Positions 1 to 12,549 of a DNA stretch of 64,000 nt are shown here, piece after piece. The notes under the pieces are model-generated. The model had not been told where the DNA came from and did not search any database. It saw only the letters and a list, made by a program, of their open reading frames with translations. Within the stretch, counting starts at the first letter, position 1, and every line of letters starts with the position of its first letter. Where the stretch lies: NCBI GenBank assembly GCA_032191485.1, contig JAVDOI010000004.1:21958443-22022442 (forward strand). The letters run 5' to 3'. The translations under genes were made by a program, and so were the position numbers. The stretch is from Leptoclinus maculatus. Taxonomy: Eukaryota > Chordata > Actinopteri > Perciformes > Stichaeidae.

Positions 1-250
1 CCAACATGAACCGGTAGCTGGCAGGAAGGATGGATACGCAGCGAGTGAAAACCCAGCAGGAGTTCCTGGTGGTTTCCACCAAAACACCCAACTGACCCCC
101 CCGAACACAAAACACGTCCACGAAGAAGAAAAAGAACATCTCACAGTAAGTTACGTGTTTACACTCGCTATGCAAACAGTCCTTTCAAAATAAACTTCTG
201 TCTTCACAGGAAACAACTTCGTTAGGTTTAGAAAAAGATCCAGAAATACC

Positions 251-323
251 TAGAACTTAAGTCTGTAGAACTTAAGTCTGTAGAACTTAAGTCTGTAGAA
301 CTTAAGTCTGTAGAACTTAAGTC
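251..323. repeat. 15-bp tandem repeat, unit TAGAACTTAAGTCTG x5
   Basis: Five nearly perfect 15-bp units containing the palindrome ACTTAAGT. Simple local expansion. Confidence 0.95.
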
Positions 324-634
324 CGCTGTTTGAGTATCGATTCTGACAAACCAACCTACAACAACCAGACATGTAACGGTGTAGTTTCGATGTTTAACTC
401 TTGCTAACTTGTCTGGATGGATGAGAGAAAAAAACTAAATTTCTGTTGACAACATATTACTGCTGTGAAAGTGTTTTTAAACTGGAGCGTCTAAGACGAG
501 CGAATCACAGCGACTCAACACCGGCAGCTCACGTCAAAGACGCCGTCGTCCGCGTTGGTTTAAAGTCACCTCCATGGAAACGGGCACATGTGCACGGAGA
601 CGAGAGAGTTCACCGAACATCAGCTGTGAACCGG

Positions 635-787
635 GAGTGTCTGCACACGTGTGTCTGCACACGAGTGTCTGCACACGTGTGTCTGCACACGAGTGTCTGC
701 ACACGAGTGTCTGCACACGTGTGTCTGCACACGAGTGTCTGCACACGAGTGTCTGCACACGAGTGTCTGCACACGAGTGTCTGCACA
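635..787. repeat. 14-bp minisatellite, unit GTGTCTGCACACGA/T
   Basis: About 11 copies. Units ending in T form CACGTG at the junction with the next unit (646, 674, 716). It reads open in several frames as Cys/His-rich peptide, a repeat artefact. Confidence 0.95.
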
Positions 788-1517
788 ACACCAATGTACA
801 AAAAATAAAAAAATGAAATGTTTATATTCAGAGACAGATATAAATGTGTACTTAAGTGAGAAAAGAAAGAAAACACATTATTAATTGATTGCAGAAAAAC
901 ATCTTGTTGAGATTTAATTCTGTGTTTTCATTGCTTTCACTAGAGAGGAGGGTTTGTTTGTTTCTTATTACATGAGGAACAATTCTGCTTCACTGCTCCT
1001 CAGAGAGCATCTCTCTGATCCTGTGAGAGAAACCAAACATCTTCCCCTCGAGGGTAAAATAAAGAAAGTGCTGCCTCTGGAGGTTCCTCTCATGGAAGTG
1101 CTTCATGAATGGTTATTATGCTGCGAGGGACGGACGCCGTGGAGCTGAAAGAAGCTCTGAAACTCTCTTTGTGGCCGTAAAGCTGCAGCTGAAGAGCAGC
1201 TTTCACTTCTAGATGAACTCTGTTTCTCTAAAAATCCCCCAGCTGTGTTTCTCTTTGCCCGTCTTACGTCCCGACTCCGTGTTCCCACCGCTGAACTGCA
1301 GCGTTTCGGTAATGACGGGTCCCGTTGTTATGTCATGATGTCAAATTAGTGGGTGCAGCCAAAACGACACGACATCAACGACGCGCTCGGTTTTGGGTTG
1401 TGTGGCGACAGTTTTACGCAAGTCTGAGCCCACAGGAATGTAGGCCAGTCCTCCTCTCTGTCTGTGTGACGAGAAAAACATTATTCACCAAACATCTCAC
1501 AGTGCACAGTGTGTCTG

Positions 1518-1749
1518 TATGAGGTTCTCCTCCACAGTCAGGGTTCTACTACAGTAGATGAGTTTATAGAAACAGACAGGAGAACCAGCACGGGAGCAAA
1601 GTAATGTTCTGCTGTGGACGTATTTTAGACTCCTAAAAGAATCTCTATCAGTTTAAGTGAACGCTATATTTAGAATGTTTCCACCTCTTTACCTTGCTGT
1701 CAGACAGACCTTTCTGAGGGGAACTGAAGCTGTTATCTATGATCTCTAC
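1518..1749 (+). repeat. Dispersed repeat C, copy 1
   Basis: About 230 bp, nearly the same as 54600-54832 in REPS2 intron 3, starting TATGAGGTTCTCCTCCACAG and ending TGTTATCTATGATCTCT. No coding capacity. Confidence 0.85.
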
Positions 1750-2321
1750 AAAGACACCAAACTCTTTAAAATACCAAAATAATACAATAATACAAACTTA
1801 AGAAAACTGTTATTATTAGTAGCATTGTTTATGTATATTCAAGCTTACAAACTCATTTTCTTTACCAGTTTTGACATTTTAAAAAGGGATGTTTGGTCAA
1901 AACTGAAGTTGTTATCCAGCTGCTTTAAAAAAGAGAGGCGTGTAAAAACAACGTGTTCTGTTCATTTGTGCCTCGTTCCTGTTAATAAACTCAGACTGGA
2001 CATTAATGATATTCAGAAGCCTCCTCAGCCTTCAGAGGCTTCAGCCAACGGTCTGAGAGACTGAAATGAAAATAGCTCCAGATCAGTGTAGAAGTCCACT
2101 TTGAGTGACATGAGAAAACAGACCACTTAAACCAAAGCTCACATCAGGAAACAGGCTGCAGCACTTCATTAAACCTACAGAGCTCATCGGTCACCAGAGA
2201 ATATTAAACACACTGACAGGACACTGACTTATGACCCTGACGCTGTCATTTAATGCACTACCAACCACTTTGCAGACTTTTCTTTTCTGCTCTAGCCGCC
2301 ATGTTTCTAACCAATCATTAA

Positions 2322-3709
2322 CCCTCTGAACCCCAAAACCCACCGGCGGGATGGAAAAGCATGTTTTCTTTGAACAATCGCCAAATCTACATCGTTCATC
2401 AGCCAGAAGCTGTAAAAAAGTTATTATCATCAGATTTTCGACGATCCTTGAACACACGTCAGAAAAAGAAACAAAAACAAAGCTTAAAATTGTGATATTT
2501 CATCAAAAACATTTTATTCTTCATGTTCTCGTTATAAATCTCTCCTCTAATAAAGAGTTCACTTTAACATGATTGTGTAAAAACATTAAACTGTGAGCTC
2601 CTCAGTGAAACTATGACGTCATGATTGATTCATCTGAGACCAACAGTCATGTGACAAGAAATCAGAGAAACTTTGACTGAACTTCAGGAAGTGAACACAG
2701 AGGAGAGGAGAGGAGAGGAGAGGAGGGGAGAGGAGGGGAGAGGAGGAGAGGGGAGAGAGGACAGGAGAGGAGAGGAGAGGAGAGGAGAGGAGAGGAGAGG
2801 GGAGGAGGAGAGGGGAGAGAGGACAGGAGAGGAGAGGAGAGGAGAGGAGAGGAGAGAGGAGGAGAGGGGAGGAGGAGAGGAGAGGGGAGAGGGGAGAGGG
2901 GAGGAGAGGGGAGGAGGAGAGGAGAGTAGAGGAGAGGGGAGAGGAGAGGAGAGGAGAGGAGAGGAGAGGAGAGGAGAGAGGAGGAGAGGAGAGAGGAGGA
3001 GAGGGGAGGAGGAGAGGAGAGGGGAGAGGGGAGAGGGGAGAGGGGAGGAGAGGAGAGGAGAGGAGAGAGGAGGAGAGGGGAGGAGGAGAGGAGAGGGGAG
3101 AGGGGAGAGGGGAGGAGGAGAGGAGAGTAGAGGAGAGGGGAGAGGAGAGGAGAGGAGAGGAGAGGAGAGGAGAGGAGAGGAGAGGAGAGGAGAGGAGAGG
3201 AGAGGAGAGGAGAGGAGAGGAGAGAGGGGAGAGGAGAGGGGAGGAGAGGGGAGGAGGAGAGGAGAGGAGAGGGGAGAGAGGACAGGAGAGTAGAGGAGAG
3301 GGGAGAGGGGAGAGGGGAGAGGGGAGAGGGGAGAGGGGAGAGGGGAGAGGGGAGAGGGGAGAGGGGAGAGGGGAGGAGGAGAGAGGGTGGAGGAGAGAGG
3401 AGAGGCTGGAACATGTTAATAGTTCAATATTTATAACATGTGGAGACATTGGTAAAACACTACAACATGTTGGATTTATAGATTCCATTCTTTGCCAATT
3501 TTTGTAAAATAGATTATCAAAGAAATTCAACTTGTGTTTTTCTTTTTTAATGATTGATGTCATTGTAACTGTTATTGTGCACTAAAGACATGTTCTAGTT
3601 CTCTCTACTTCTAGTCATGATGGTTCTGTTTCCATAGAGGAGCAGAACTTTAGATTACAGTGAAAATCAAAACCACAGAGAGAAAAACGCCCCAAAACTG
3701 CTCTGAGGG
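2322..3709 (+). mobile_element. piggyBac-type MITE, copy 1, with expanded GA array
   Basis: Starts TTAA-CCCTCTGAACCCC (TTAA at 2318-2321) and ends near CTCTGAGGGT. Outer flanks match the second copy at 42124-42727 on both sides of the purine array. TTAA plus CCCT-type ends fit a non-autonomous piggyBac element; the right target site is mutated. No transposase. Confidence 0.65.
2699..3405. repeat. (GGAGA)n polypurine array, about 700 bp
   Basis: Continuous GGAGA pentamers mixed with GGGGAGA and GGAGGAGA variants, essentially all purine on the plus strand. Long open frames on both strands (Arg/Glu/Gly or Ser/Pro/Leu) are artefacts. Confidence 0.97.
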
Positions 3710-4391
3710 TGAAACAGCTGACAGAAGAGTAAACGGTCACGTCTGTATTTATGATACAAAACACGCATCGAGGAGCGTTTTCCTCCCACAGCTCACAGCT
3801 TTGGGTGTGTGCTCTGCAGTCACTTTGGGTGGTTGCATACTTCAGACCACCGGCGAGCAGCAGAGGAGGTGGAGGGACTCAAGCTGTTTCTAATGGAGGC
3901 CAAACTCCACCACATGGATTTAGTTTCTTCTCAGCAGATTGCAGTCAGGAGGCCGAAAACCAACTTTACAAATCCTCAAAACTTCACTTTCATATCTACA
4001 TCAGTCAGCAGGAAGGCCGAGCTACACGCTACATTCAGAAATAACTGAAGCAGAGTGTTTGTGGTAAAAGATAAGTTATCGCTCGTCCTCTCAGTGGAAA
4101 CTCTTCAGGATATTTACGCAGTCGTAGCGTCACCAAAGAAAATGAACTTTTTCAGGAAGAGTCGAGCCGTAATAATAATAACAAGCGAGTCGGGCTCTTT
4201 CTCCCTAAAAAGCACCTGTGGGAGCTTCAGCCAAGTCATAAAAACACACAAGCCCTTAAATCTGCTCGGCGAGGTCTCGACCCTCGAAGAGTGAAAATCT
4301 AAAATAAAATACAACATCTGTTTGCTGTGCTGTTGCCATCGAAGCCCCGGAGAGGTTTCTGTGAAACTATGGAATCTGACTTCCCTCCGCT

Positions 4392-4466
4392 GGAGGAGGA
4401 GGAGGAGGAGGAGGAGGAGGAGGAGGAGGAGGAGGAGGAGGAGGAGGAGGAGGAGGAGGAGGAGGA
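4392..4466. repeat. (GGA)25 microsatellite
   Basis: 75 bp of perfect GGA trinucleotides. Confidence 0.97.
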
Positions 4467-4504
4467 TCTCCTCTACAGCTGAACAAACAAGCTCCTGCAG
4501 CATA

Positions 4505-4507
<3 letters not shown>

Positions 4508-4563
<56 letters not shown>

Positions 4564-4574
4564 GTGTGTGTGTG
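4508..4574. repeat. (GT)n microsatellite
   Basis: About 67 bp of GT with one interruption (TAGG at 4561). Confidence 0.97.
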
Positions 4575-6318
4575 CCTCAACCTGACCTTCTGCACTTCAA
4601 CATACCAGAAGCACTGATAACACACTTTATTATCAAATAGAATACACTATATTCTCTTTTGTCAATTCAATTACATATATATATATATGTATATATGCAG
4701 ACTAGGCACTTCCTGGGCTTCGTCTGCAGGAAATTAAGAAGAAGAAATCAAAACAATAGACGGGTTCCATATGTTTTGATAATTTATCTCTATATTTATG
4801 GGTTTGATGCAGAGGTCAAAGTTCATGTACTTGTACGTATGAAACGCTTGAAATAACCAACTGGAGAAGAACTTTGTGAGGACCAAAGCGTGAGGAACCA
4901 ATCCGACGCTAAAGCGCCAGAAACTGCAGTTCCTCAAACGGCCACTTGAGGCTCCACAGTGTTTACAGACGGGTGCAAAAATAGGTTGAATTTTTATATA
5001 AATCACTCGATTCAATCGACGGACCAACAACGTGTCTAAATGTCCACATTTGGTGCTCCAGTATTTGTATGTGGTATTGGGTCAGAATACACTAGAGTGT
5101 GTTCACGGTGATGAAGGAACAACAGGGAGGCTCTTCTTGTTAAAAAAGAAGAAGAAAAAAGAAAGTAAAACGACATTGACTGTCGGCCCCTCGAGGAACG
5201 TGACGGTAAATACTTCTCATACGTATCAGAGGCCGAACGTGCTACACGGTCGACCGTCATTAAATCTCTGAATCCCATCAGAAGGGAAACGCTCCCGTTA
5301 CGCTCGGCTACGATCACGTGTTTCAGCTGTGGACATTTTCCACGAAGCTGCTGAGGCAGCGACTCTGGATCTGGATCCGTTAAGGCCTCCGGTGTGTTTG
5401 AGGGCGACGCCGTCATATACAAGGAAACTCAACCCTCACACAAACAACCACGGCCCCTGGCGTCCCGGCTGCCTCGCCTTTCCTAAATATCAGAAGTCAC
5501 CAAGAAGCCTCCCGGCGGGGCAGCGAACCTGATCCGAGCAGCTGCATTGTACTTTATAGAGCGAGCATATAGAGTTTCCAGAGGTGGACATTCCCATCGG
5601 GGTCGTGTTTCATCTGGAGTCAGATGTTCCTGAGCTCCAGCTAATCAAATGTAGGTTTAAAGGAACACGCCCGCCATCCTCACTGAAAAAAGAGAAAGAG
5701 TTCACGCTCAACGACAGGCAGCATTCGGTTTCTAGATCCTTCAGCTTCAGTGGAAAGTCCTTTCTCACGCTCCGTTAGTCTCAGATTATAAACCACGATT
5801 GTTGATCACGTGGAGTTCAAGTGAAGACATTCGCTGCTTTAAAGAAGCATTTTTTAGGCCACTTCCCAGCGGCAGAACAACCCTTAAACCAGTGGTTGGG
5901 TTAGACTTTCTCGTTGTAACAGTTCTGTCTTAATCTATCGTAAACCGTCATAATAAGACTTATGCTGAAGACGTATTTAAAGGTGGAGTGTGTGATTATA
6001 ATCCAATACACTTTTTGTTTAAATTCAGCAAATATCTCTTCACGGTCCGCTGACACTTTACTAATTATTTTTTTTTACATTTCTTTTGAATTTTGGACTG
6101 AGACAGCGGCCCACACGGCGGCAACGCCGAACAAGATTATAGATTGTTTATTCATAAGGGGAAATATGAACAGATCAACACACAAGAATGGCCTTCAGAT
6201 TTTTCCGACGTTGTTAAAAAAAGTCTGTCAATCGACGGAAAAATATTCGGTTGTTAACTCATGTGTTAATTGCAATAGTCAATACACAATAATACCATTT
6301 GGTTTGTTAACTGATGTT

Positions 6319-6722
6319 TAGAAGCCTTGAGTTCGGCATTTCGGCCATCGTCATCTTTTTTTTTTGCAACCAGAAGTGACACAAGAGGGTGGAGCAAAAA
6401 TTTTCCATTTAACTTTCATGATGAGAAAACACACTGAAAGAGTTAAAGTTCTGAGACGAAAACACGGACAACGGCATGGTAGTGACCTGTCAATCACTGT
6501 GTAGCCCCGCCCTAAAGCATACCCTGCTTTATGGTCTGTTTGACTCTAAATGGACCATAATTTACTGAATGAACATCATGCTGTATTGAAGAAGACTTGA
6601 AACTAGAGATTGAGACCATAAACTCATGTTTACAATGTTTACTGAGGTAATAAATCAAGAGAGAAGTAGAGTCATTTTCTCATAGACTTCTATACAACCA
6701 GAGGAGTCGCCCCTGATGGGCA
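6319..6722 (+). mobile_element. Repeat family A, copy with 5' module gamma
   Basis: Shares the common 3' module (CCTGTCAATCACTGTGTAGC through GAGGAGTCGCCCC) with the other family A copies. Its 5' part (GATGAGAAAACACACTGAAA, then GAGTTAAAGTT) occurs only here and at 7676-8030. Non-autonomous, no ORF. Type uncertain (MITE or SINE). Confidence 0.8.
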
Positions 6723-7675
6723 CACAACCTTCGTGGATGGACGCAAACACTTATTCGCATTTTCTTTTTGGCAGATTTCTTTTTTATAATGTGCAAATTT
6801 GGCTACTGCTAATTACTCCACACATTACAGCACTACAGTGGGACTAAAACACATCACAATGGAGATGACCACATTTCATTGGACATTGTGTGTGTGTGAA
6901 TTAAATGTGTGGGAGTTTGAGTAGCTGTGTATAAGGAGCAGGGTTTTAGAGAGATTCCTCCTCATGCAGGATTCTTCATGGATCAGTGGACGTGCACATC
7001 AAAAGGTGGGCGTCAGGACTCCTGTTTTTGATGCGTATGCCCCCCCCCCCTCTCTATGATCTGAGGCTCTTTTCTTTTACCTTATATAGATAACACTCCG
7101 GTCAGAGCACGCCTTCACGTAAGCTGAGGCTTGGAGGACTCCCAGGAATACTGCCCGTCCCTCCCCATAACATCAGGATAAACTAGGCACAGGAGGCCAG
7201 TAAAAAAGGGGGAGGAGGGCATCTACAAAGAGGCGAAGAACGGGGGAGGGAGGGAGGACCAGCGGGGGAGGGAGAGGAATTTCTTCATTACTTTCTCCAA
7301 CTTCTGAAGCTCTGCTCCGCATTATCTGTTTCCCCCCTTTAAAGAAAGTCGTCACACTTGTCTGACCTCTTTCTGAGCGTGTTGTGCTGCTTACAGTTCA
7401 CACATTAACTCACACTTGTAAAGTCACATCTCTCGGCCGTACCACATCTTGTTGACGAACCGGCTGAATCCTCGTTAAAAAAACACACAAACTGTGTTTT
7501 TAATGGGTTCTTTGGCTCGGGATTTAAACGCCGACTGGGCAGAGCCGGCAAAGCTCAGCGCCAAGTCCGACCGCAGATTCCTGCAGTACGATCACAGCCA
7601 AAGGGCAAGCCGTCACTGAGAGGAGCCGAGTCACAACCAGGCAGCGACCTCCGGGTCTGAAAAGTGAAGTCAAAG

Positions 7676-8030
7676 CTTCATGTGTTAAAGCTGCATTCTC
7701 TCTAGTGTCCACCAGGGGGCGACTCCTCTGGTTGTATAGAAGTCTATGAGAAAATGACTCTACTTCTCTCTTGATTTATTACCTCAGTAAACATTGTAAA
7801 CATGAGTTTATGGTCTCAATCTCTAGTTTCAAGTCTTCTTCAATACAGCATGATGTTCATTTAGTAAATGATGGTCCATTTAGAGTCAAACAGACCATAA
7901 AGCAGGGTATGCTTTAGGGCGGGGCTACACGGTGATTGACAGGTCTCTACCACGCCGTGTTTTCGTCTCACAACTTTAACCCTTTCAGTGTGTTTTCACC
8001 TCAGAAAAGTTAACATTTTACGGGGATTTT
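7676..8030 (-). mobile_element. Repeat family A, inverted copy with 5' module gamma
   Basis: Reverse-oriented copy. The near-consensus CTCF-like core CCACCAGGGGGCG is at 7709-7721. The gamma module (TTAACCCTTTCAGTGTGTTT) lies at about 7976-8000. Confidence 0.82.
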
Positions 8031-9329
8031 AGATCATTAATTCTTGTATTTGAACAGAGTTCGACATCCCCACTGATTTGTCCAATTAAGATGAAGAGTT
8101 GCCCAACAATGAGTTGCATCCCAGTCTAAGTCCCGGTCTCTCTGTGAGACGGGGATGAGCAGAGTTTAGCCTCCAGCTTTGGTTCAGGTCGAAGCGTGTT
8201 CACCTTTCTCCAGATGGTTTCTGTTTTTACCCAGAGAGCTCCGTGTCCGACCAAGGGAACAAAGATCTGACCTCAACCCCATTGATCTCTTTGATCACAG
8301 ACTACACACTGGGACACAGTCCATGTCTCACAATCCATTTAAGTTAATAACCAAATAATCAATGGTAAAATCCCCAAAATAGCAGCATTTAAAGACCTTT
8401 ACAACCAGTTAATGTTTTGACCCTATTCACCTGTAGTGTCTTCTAAATGTCTGTCATTGAACTAAACATCTCTTTAAAGGACGTTTTCTCTAAATGAGTT
8501 TGTTCTCAGACTCTGATCCAGAAATCTCCACTTCAGTAGCTCTTACATACACCAAACTTTACACTTTCATTCCTCTCTATGTTCTGAAGGTTAACACAGA
8601 GGGGTTTGTTCACACATCATTCAGAGACTCATTTATACTACATTTAATAATAAAACATGGAGAAAACTGATGTTTTTATGTCTGTTGACAGTATTTTCTG
8701 ATTTATGGAGTGATATAAAGAGATATCATAAATGTCTACAACATGAAACAATAATTTGAACCTGACTTTATCCTGTTTCTTCTTCACCCTATTCTCTTGT
8801 AGTGTGTTCTGCACCGCTCTACCTCACAGTTTTAAGGATTAGGAGAATTCCTCGACACTCTGAGGTCACTAAAGAAACGTTTTTAGGGTTTTTCTCGTTA
8901 ATTATGGGGATATTTTCTCTACAAGCTCTCACGTTTCAAACACACATCCAACTTCCCAGAAAGTTCCTCAGAAGTGGACTCGCTCTGCCAAGAGACGATG
9001 AGGTCACCGCGGGCTCCTCCCCCCCCCCCCCCCTGCCTCCCCCGACTTCTCTCAAGTTATGTAACCGAAAGTAAAACTCACATGACAGGACTTTAGACAT
9101 CCTCCTCTGATCTCACTGACATCAATAAGCCGCTGATTGATTAGTCTGATTATTTTCTTGCATTTAAAAAAAAAGAAGTCCCATTTCACTGAGAGGAGAA
9201 TGGTTCAGATTTAGTTATTTAAACAAAACCACGTTGATTATATTTGGAAAAAAAGTGAGGCTTCACATTTTAAAGTCGTGTGCTGCTATTGGCCGGGAGT
9301 GCGTGGTCTGTTAGCCAATGGCGTCGCTC

Positions 9330-9336
9330 TGCATTG

Positions 9337-9371
<35 letters not shown>

Positions 9372-9395
9372 TCATCCTCGTCCCTCTGCTGTGCG

Positions 9396-9434
<39 letters not shown>

Positions 9435-9435
9435 T
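9330..9435. repeat. Two (GT)n tracts separated by about 30 bp
   Basis: Tracts at about 9341-9370 and 9397-9433, separated by unique sequence. Confidence 0.95.
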
Positions 9436-9767
9436 TTAGGGGGGTTTGCGACCTCCATACCGAAGCCAACCAAGCAAGATGATTTCATTGTTTCCTCCTC
9501 TAATTGCTCATTTCACGATCATAATGACTTAAATAAACATCTTCTTCAGTCTCTTTCTGCACAAACTGAAGGACGCAAACACAAGAACAAATAACAACAC
9601 AGTGAATCATTTTATTTTTGTTTGCTCTCATTCTCTCACGAACACCGGGGCAGTAACAAAATACAAGCAGCTCGACTGCCGACTCCGGTCCGGATTATCA
9701 CACAGATCCTGAACCGGAGATTCCTTCTCTCCGCTCCCTCATGAAATCCCCTGAAATTTGTGTGAGT

Positions 9768-9818
9768 GAGTGAGTGAGTGAGTGAGAGAGAGAGAGAGAC
9801 AGAGACAGAGAGAGAGAC

Positions 9819-9893
<75 letters not shown>

Positions 9894-9952
9894 GAGACAG
9901 AGAGAGACAGAGACAGAGAGAGAGAGACAGAGAGAGAGAGTGAGAGAGAGAC
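9768..9952. repeat. GTGA/GAGA/GACA compound microsatellite
   Basis: GTGA units, then GA, then ACAG tetramers (about 9831-9892), then GA again. Confidence 0.95.
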
Positions 9953-10514
9953 ACAGAGACCTCACAGACTAAACTAAAGGTAAAGTATATCTGGGTACAA
10001 TTACAGCCCTCCTTCATCTTCCATGTATTTTAACGGTCAGCTGTAATTTGACCCTGCAGCTCTGTGTGATTGCAGACGTCTGCTAAACGTCGTGTGTTTG
10101 AACTCATCTGGATGGATCACGTTACAGCTGCAACGCCCTCCAGTTCAAATACAACTCAATGTCACGTGTTGATGACCAAATGCAAAATACTCCTCGCATC
10201 AAAACTACAGAGATGCAAATACGCAACTCTTATTTCACAGTAAAAGCTTTGAAAATATGTATTCAGGCAGAGGACCAACTACCAGGATGTTATTGACTCA
10301 GAGCAAATACTTTATCGAGTTTCCCGTTTGCGAAATTCTCTGAGTGAATTTGAGTCAACAGTTGTATGTCCAGAGATTTTATTGTGAAAGGTAAGAACAG
10401 AAGGAGTGGATCTGGTCTGCGCTGCTTTTGTTAATGTTGAAAGGAGTAATAAATTGGCATCAACCAATCACGTTGTGCAGAATGACTAATTTTATCTAAC
10501 AACAACCCGTAGTT

Positions 10515-10944
10515 CTGACATCGTGACGTCACTCGATGGTTTGTAGACGTTTTGAAGCCTCGAGTTCAGCATTTGGCCATTTTTGCAACCAGTGAACAGG
10601 AAGTGACCATATCTGGACTGAGGAGGAGTGACGTAGAGACGCCGTATACGTCTCTGGTAGAGACCTGTCAATCACTGTGTAGCCCCGCCCTAAAGCATAC
10701 CCTGCTTTATGGTCTGTTTGACTCTAAATGGACCATAATGTACTAAATGAACATCATGCTGTATTGAAGAAGACTTGAAACTAGAGATTGAGACCATAAA
10801 CTCATGTTTACAATGTTTACTGAGGTAATAAATCAAGAGAGAAGTAGAGTCATTTTCTCATAGACTTCTATACAACCAGAGGAGTCGCCCCCTGATGGTC
10901 ATTAGAGAGAATGCAGCTTTAACACATGAAGCTTTGACTTCACT
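10515..10944 (+). mobile_element. Repeat family A, near full-length copy with 5' module alpha
   Basis: Runs from a perfect CRE palindrome TGACGTCA (10524-10531) through AACAGGAAGTGACCATATCT and GTAGAGACGCCGTATACGTC to the common 3' module. A CTCF-like core is on the minus strand at 10886-10898 (CCATCAGGGGGCG). Confidence 0.85.
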
Positions 10945-11730
10945 ACACTCTCTTATATTGGTAATTAAAGTGTAATATTCAAACTGTGTGCTTCATTAGG
11001 AAAACTATCTACTTTCATCTTTCATGTCAAAACCAATTTTGGGGTTTTTTTGTGGGCAGAATTTCCCATTTAATCTGTAACTGCAGTCTTGGTTCAAAGA
11101 GTGATTTAAGGTTGATTTAAGAAGAAGGATCTACCAAACCCCCAGCTTCTTTCACAAGTAGTAAAGGGGAAGAGATGTGTGTGTAAACGGGGGAGGGTGA
11201 TGGGTGGAGGGGTAAAATATGTCCTTTCTCCACATGTGAGAGACCTCAGACTCAGTTATGCGTGACCAGCAGCCCCTCTCATTAAACGGGCTTCTATCAC
11301 GTGAAAGGACTCGGTTGGTTTCGTCATCTACGAGCTCCAAACTTCACCGATTCGGTTACTGTTGATCAAACTCAGAGAGCCGAACAGACCGTCAGACATT
11401 CGTTAATCTGCCTCCTGATGTCGCAGATCTTCACGCTCAAACATGAGAAAATTTACCGAGCAAATATTTGATGACTCCTCCGTCTCTCCTCCCTTCTTGT
11501 GTGGTCAGAGCTGCAAGAATGCGAGAGGAGAGCCAACAATGCTTTTAGAGACGCCGAACTCTTGTACACAAGCCAGTCGAATAGTTCCTGTGTGCAGAAA
11601 TTAACTTCCTTTGAAGACACAATGAGATTTTTAGGGTTTTTAATTGGCATCTTCACAAAGCCGGGTCAAGAAACGATGGACTGCACTGAAGAAGAAACCA
11701 ATGCTTGACGTACCAAAAGACGTATCTTTG

Positions 11731-12549
11731 ATGCTGTGTTCACAGCGAACACAAAGCGAATTATTCGTGCGAAGCGATAACATACAAAGTCAATGCTAAG
11801 ACGCGAATAGACGCAAATTTCCTGCTGGGCGGTTGGTTTACTACAGCTGTATAAACATAAAATAGACAATTCTGCTGTGATTTAACTGCAATAAACGGAT
11901 AAAAATGCTGCCGAAAAAACGACATAATGATGATGATTTATAAAAAAGTCTGAATTCATGTTTTGTTAGTTCTCTCCTCAAGGCGAGGAGCAAACAACTT
12001 TTAAAATGCTCGTTTTCTGAATGGAGGTCGGATTGATCGGTGCTAGGCTATACTAACATGCTTGTGTATTCGCTCGAGAAATTCGTGTGGCGCTGTGTCG
12101 TTAAAGCCTTTCAGCGTTGAGATTCTCCTCCTGTCAGACCAGAAACTATGTGTATAAATGTAGGAGTACAAACCACATGGTACAAACAACCACTCTGCTG
12201 TTTTTATGCCTAGATGACGTTATTTTGAGTGTTGATGGAGCTGCTACAATGTTAGCTTAGCATAGCACCGATCAAACAGAACTCCATTCAGAAAACAAGT
12301 ATTTTAAAAGTTGTTTGCTTGTTGTCTTGCGGAGAGAACTAACTAAACATGAATTCACACTATTTACAAATCAGCATCATTATGTAGATATTTCAGCATC
12401 ATTTTTATCAGTTTATTGCAATTAAATTAAATTGAAAATGTAATAAAAAAAGAGCAGAATGAAGGAAGCATACACAGATGATCCCGCCATCAAACTACCG
12501 TGAGTAGCTCAATGCGGAAATTTGCTTCACGTTCGTTGTGAACATCATT
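11731..12549. mobile_element. Foldback (long inverted repeat) element, about 820 bp
   Basis: Ends are inverted (TGTTCACAGCGAACACAAAG against TGTTCACAACGAACGTGAAG). Inner arms of about 180 bp at 11880-12059 and 12249-12428 are reverse complements at high identity (for example CAATAAACGGATAAAAATG, GTTAGTTCTC, GATCGGTGCTAGGCTA). About 190 bp of loop. No ORF. Confidence 0.8.

Noticed and set aside
2619..3563. Long Ser/Pro/Leu-rich and Arg/Glu/Gly-rich ORFs of 200-314 codons on both strands
   Set aside because: They are translations of the GGAGA array; all frames of a stop-free pentamer repeat stay open.
8418..8816. Direct repeat CCCTATTCACCTGTAGTGTC / CCCTATTCTCTTGTAGTGTG as a target duplication
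   Set aside because: Imperfect, too long for a known target duplication, and no element ends found between.
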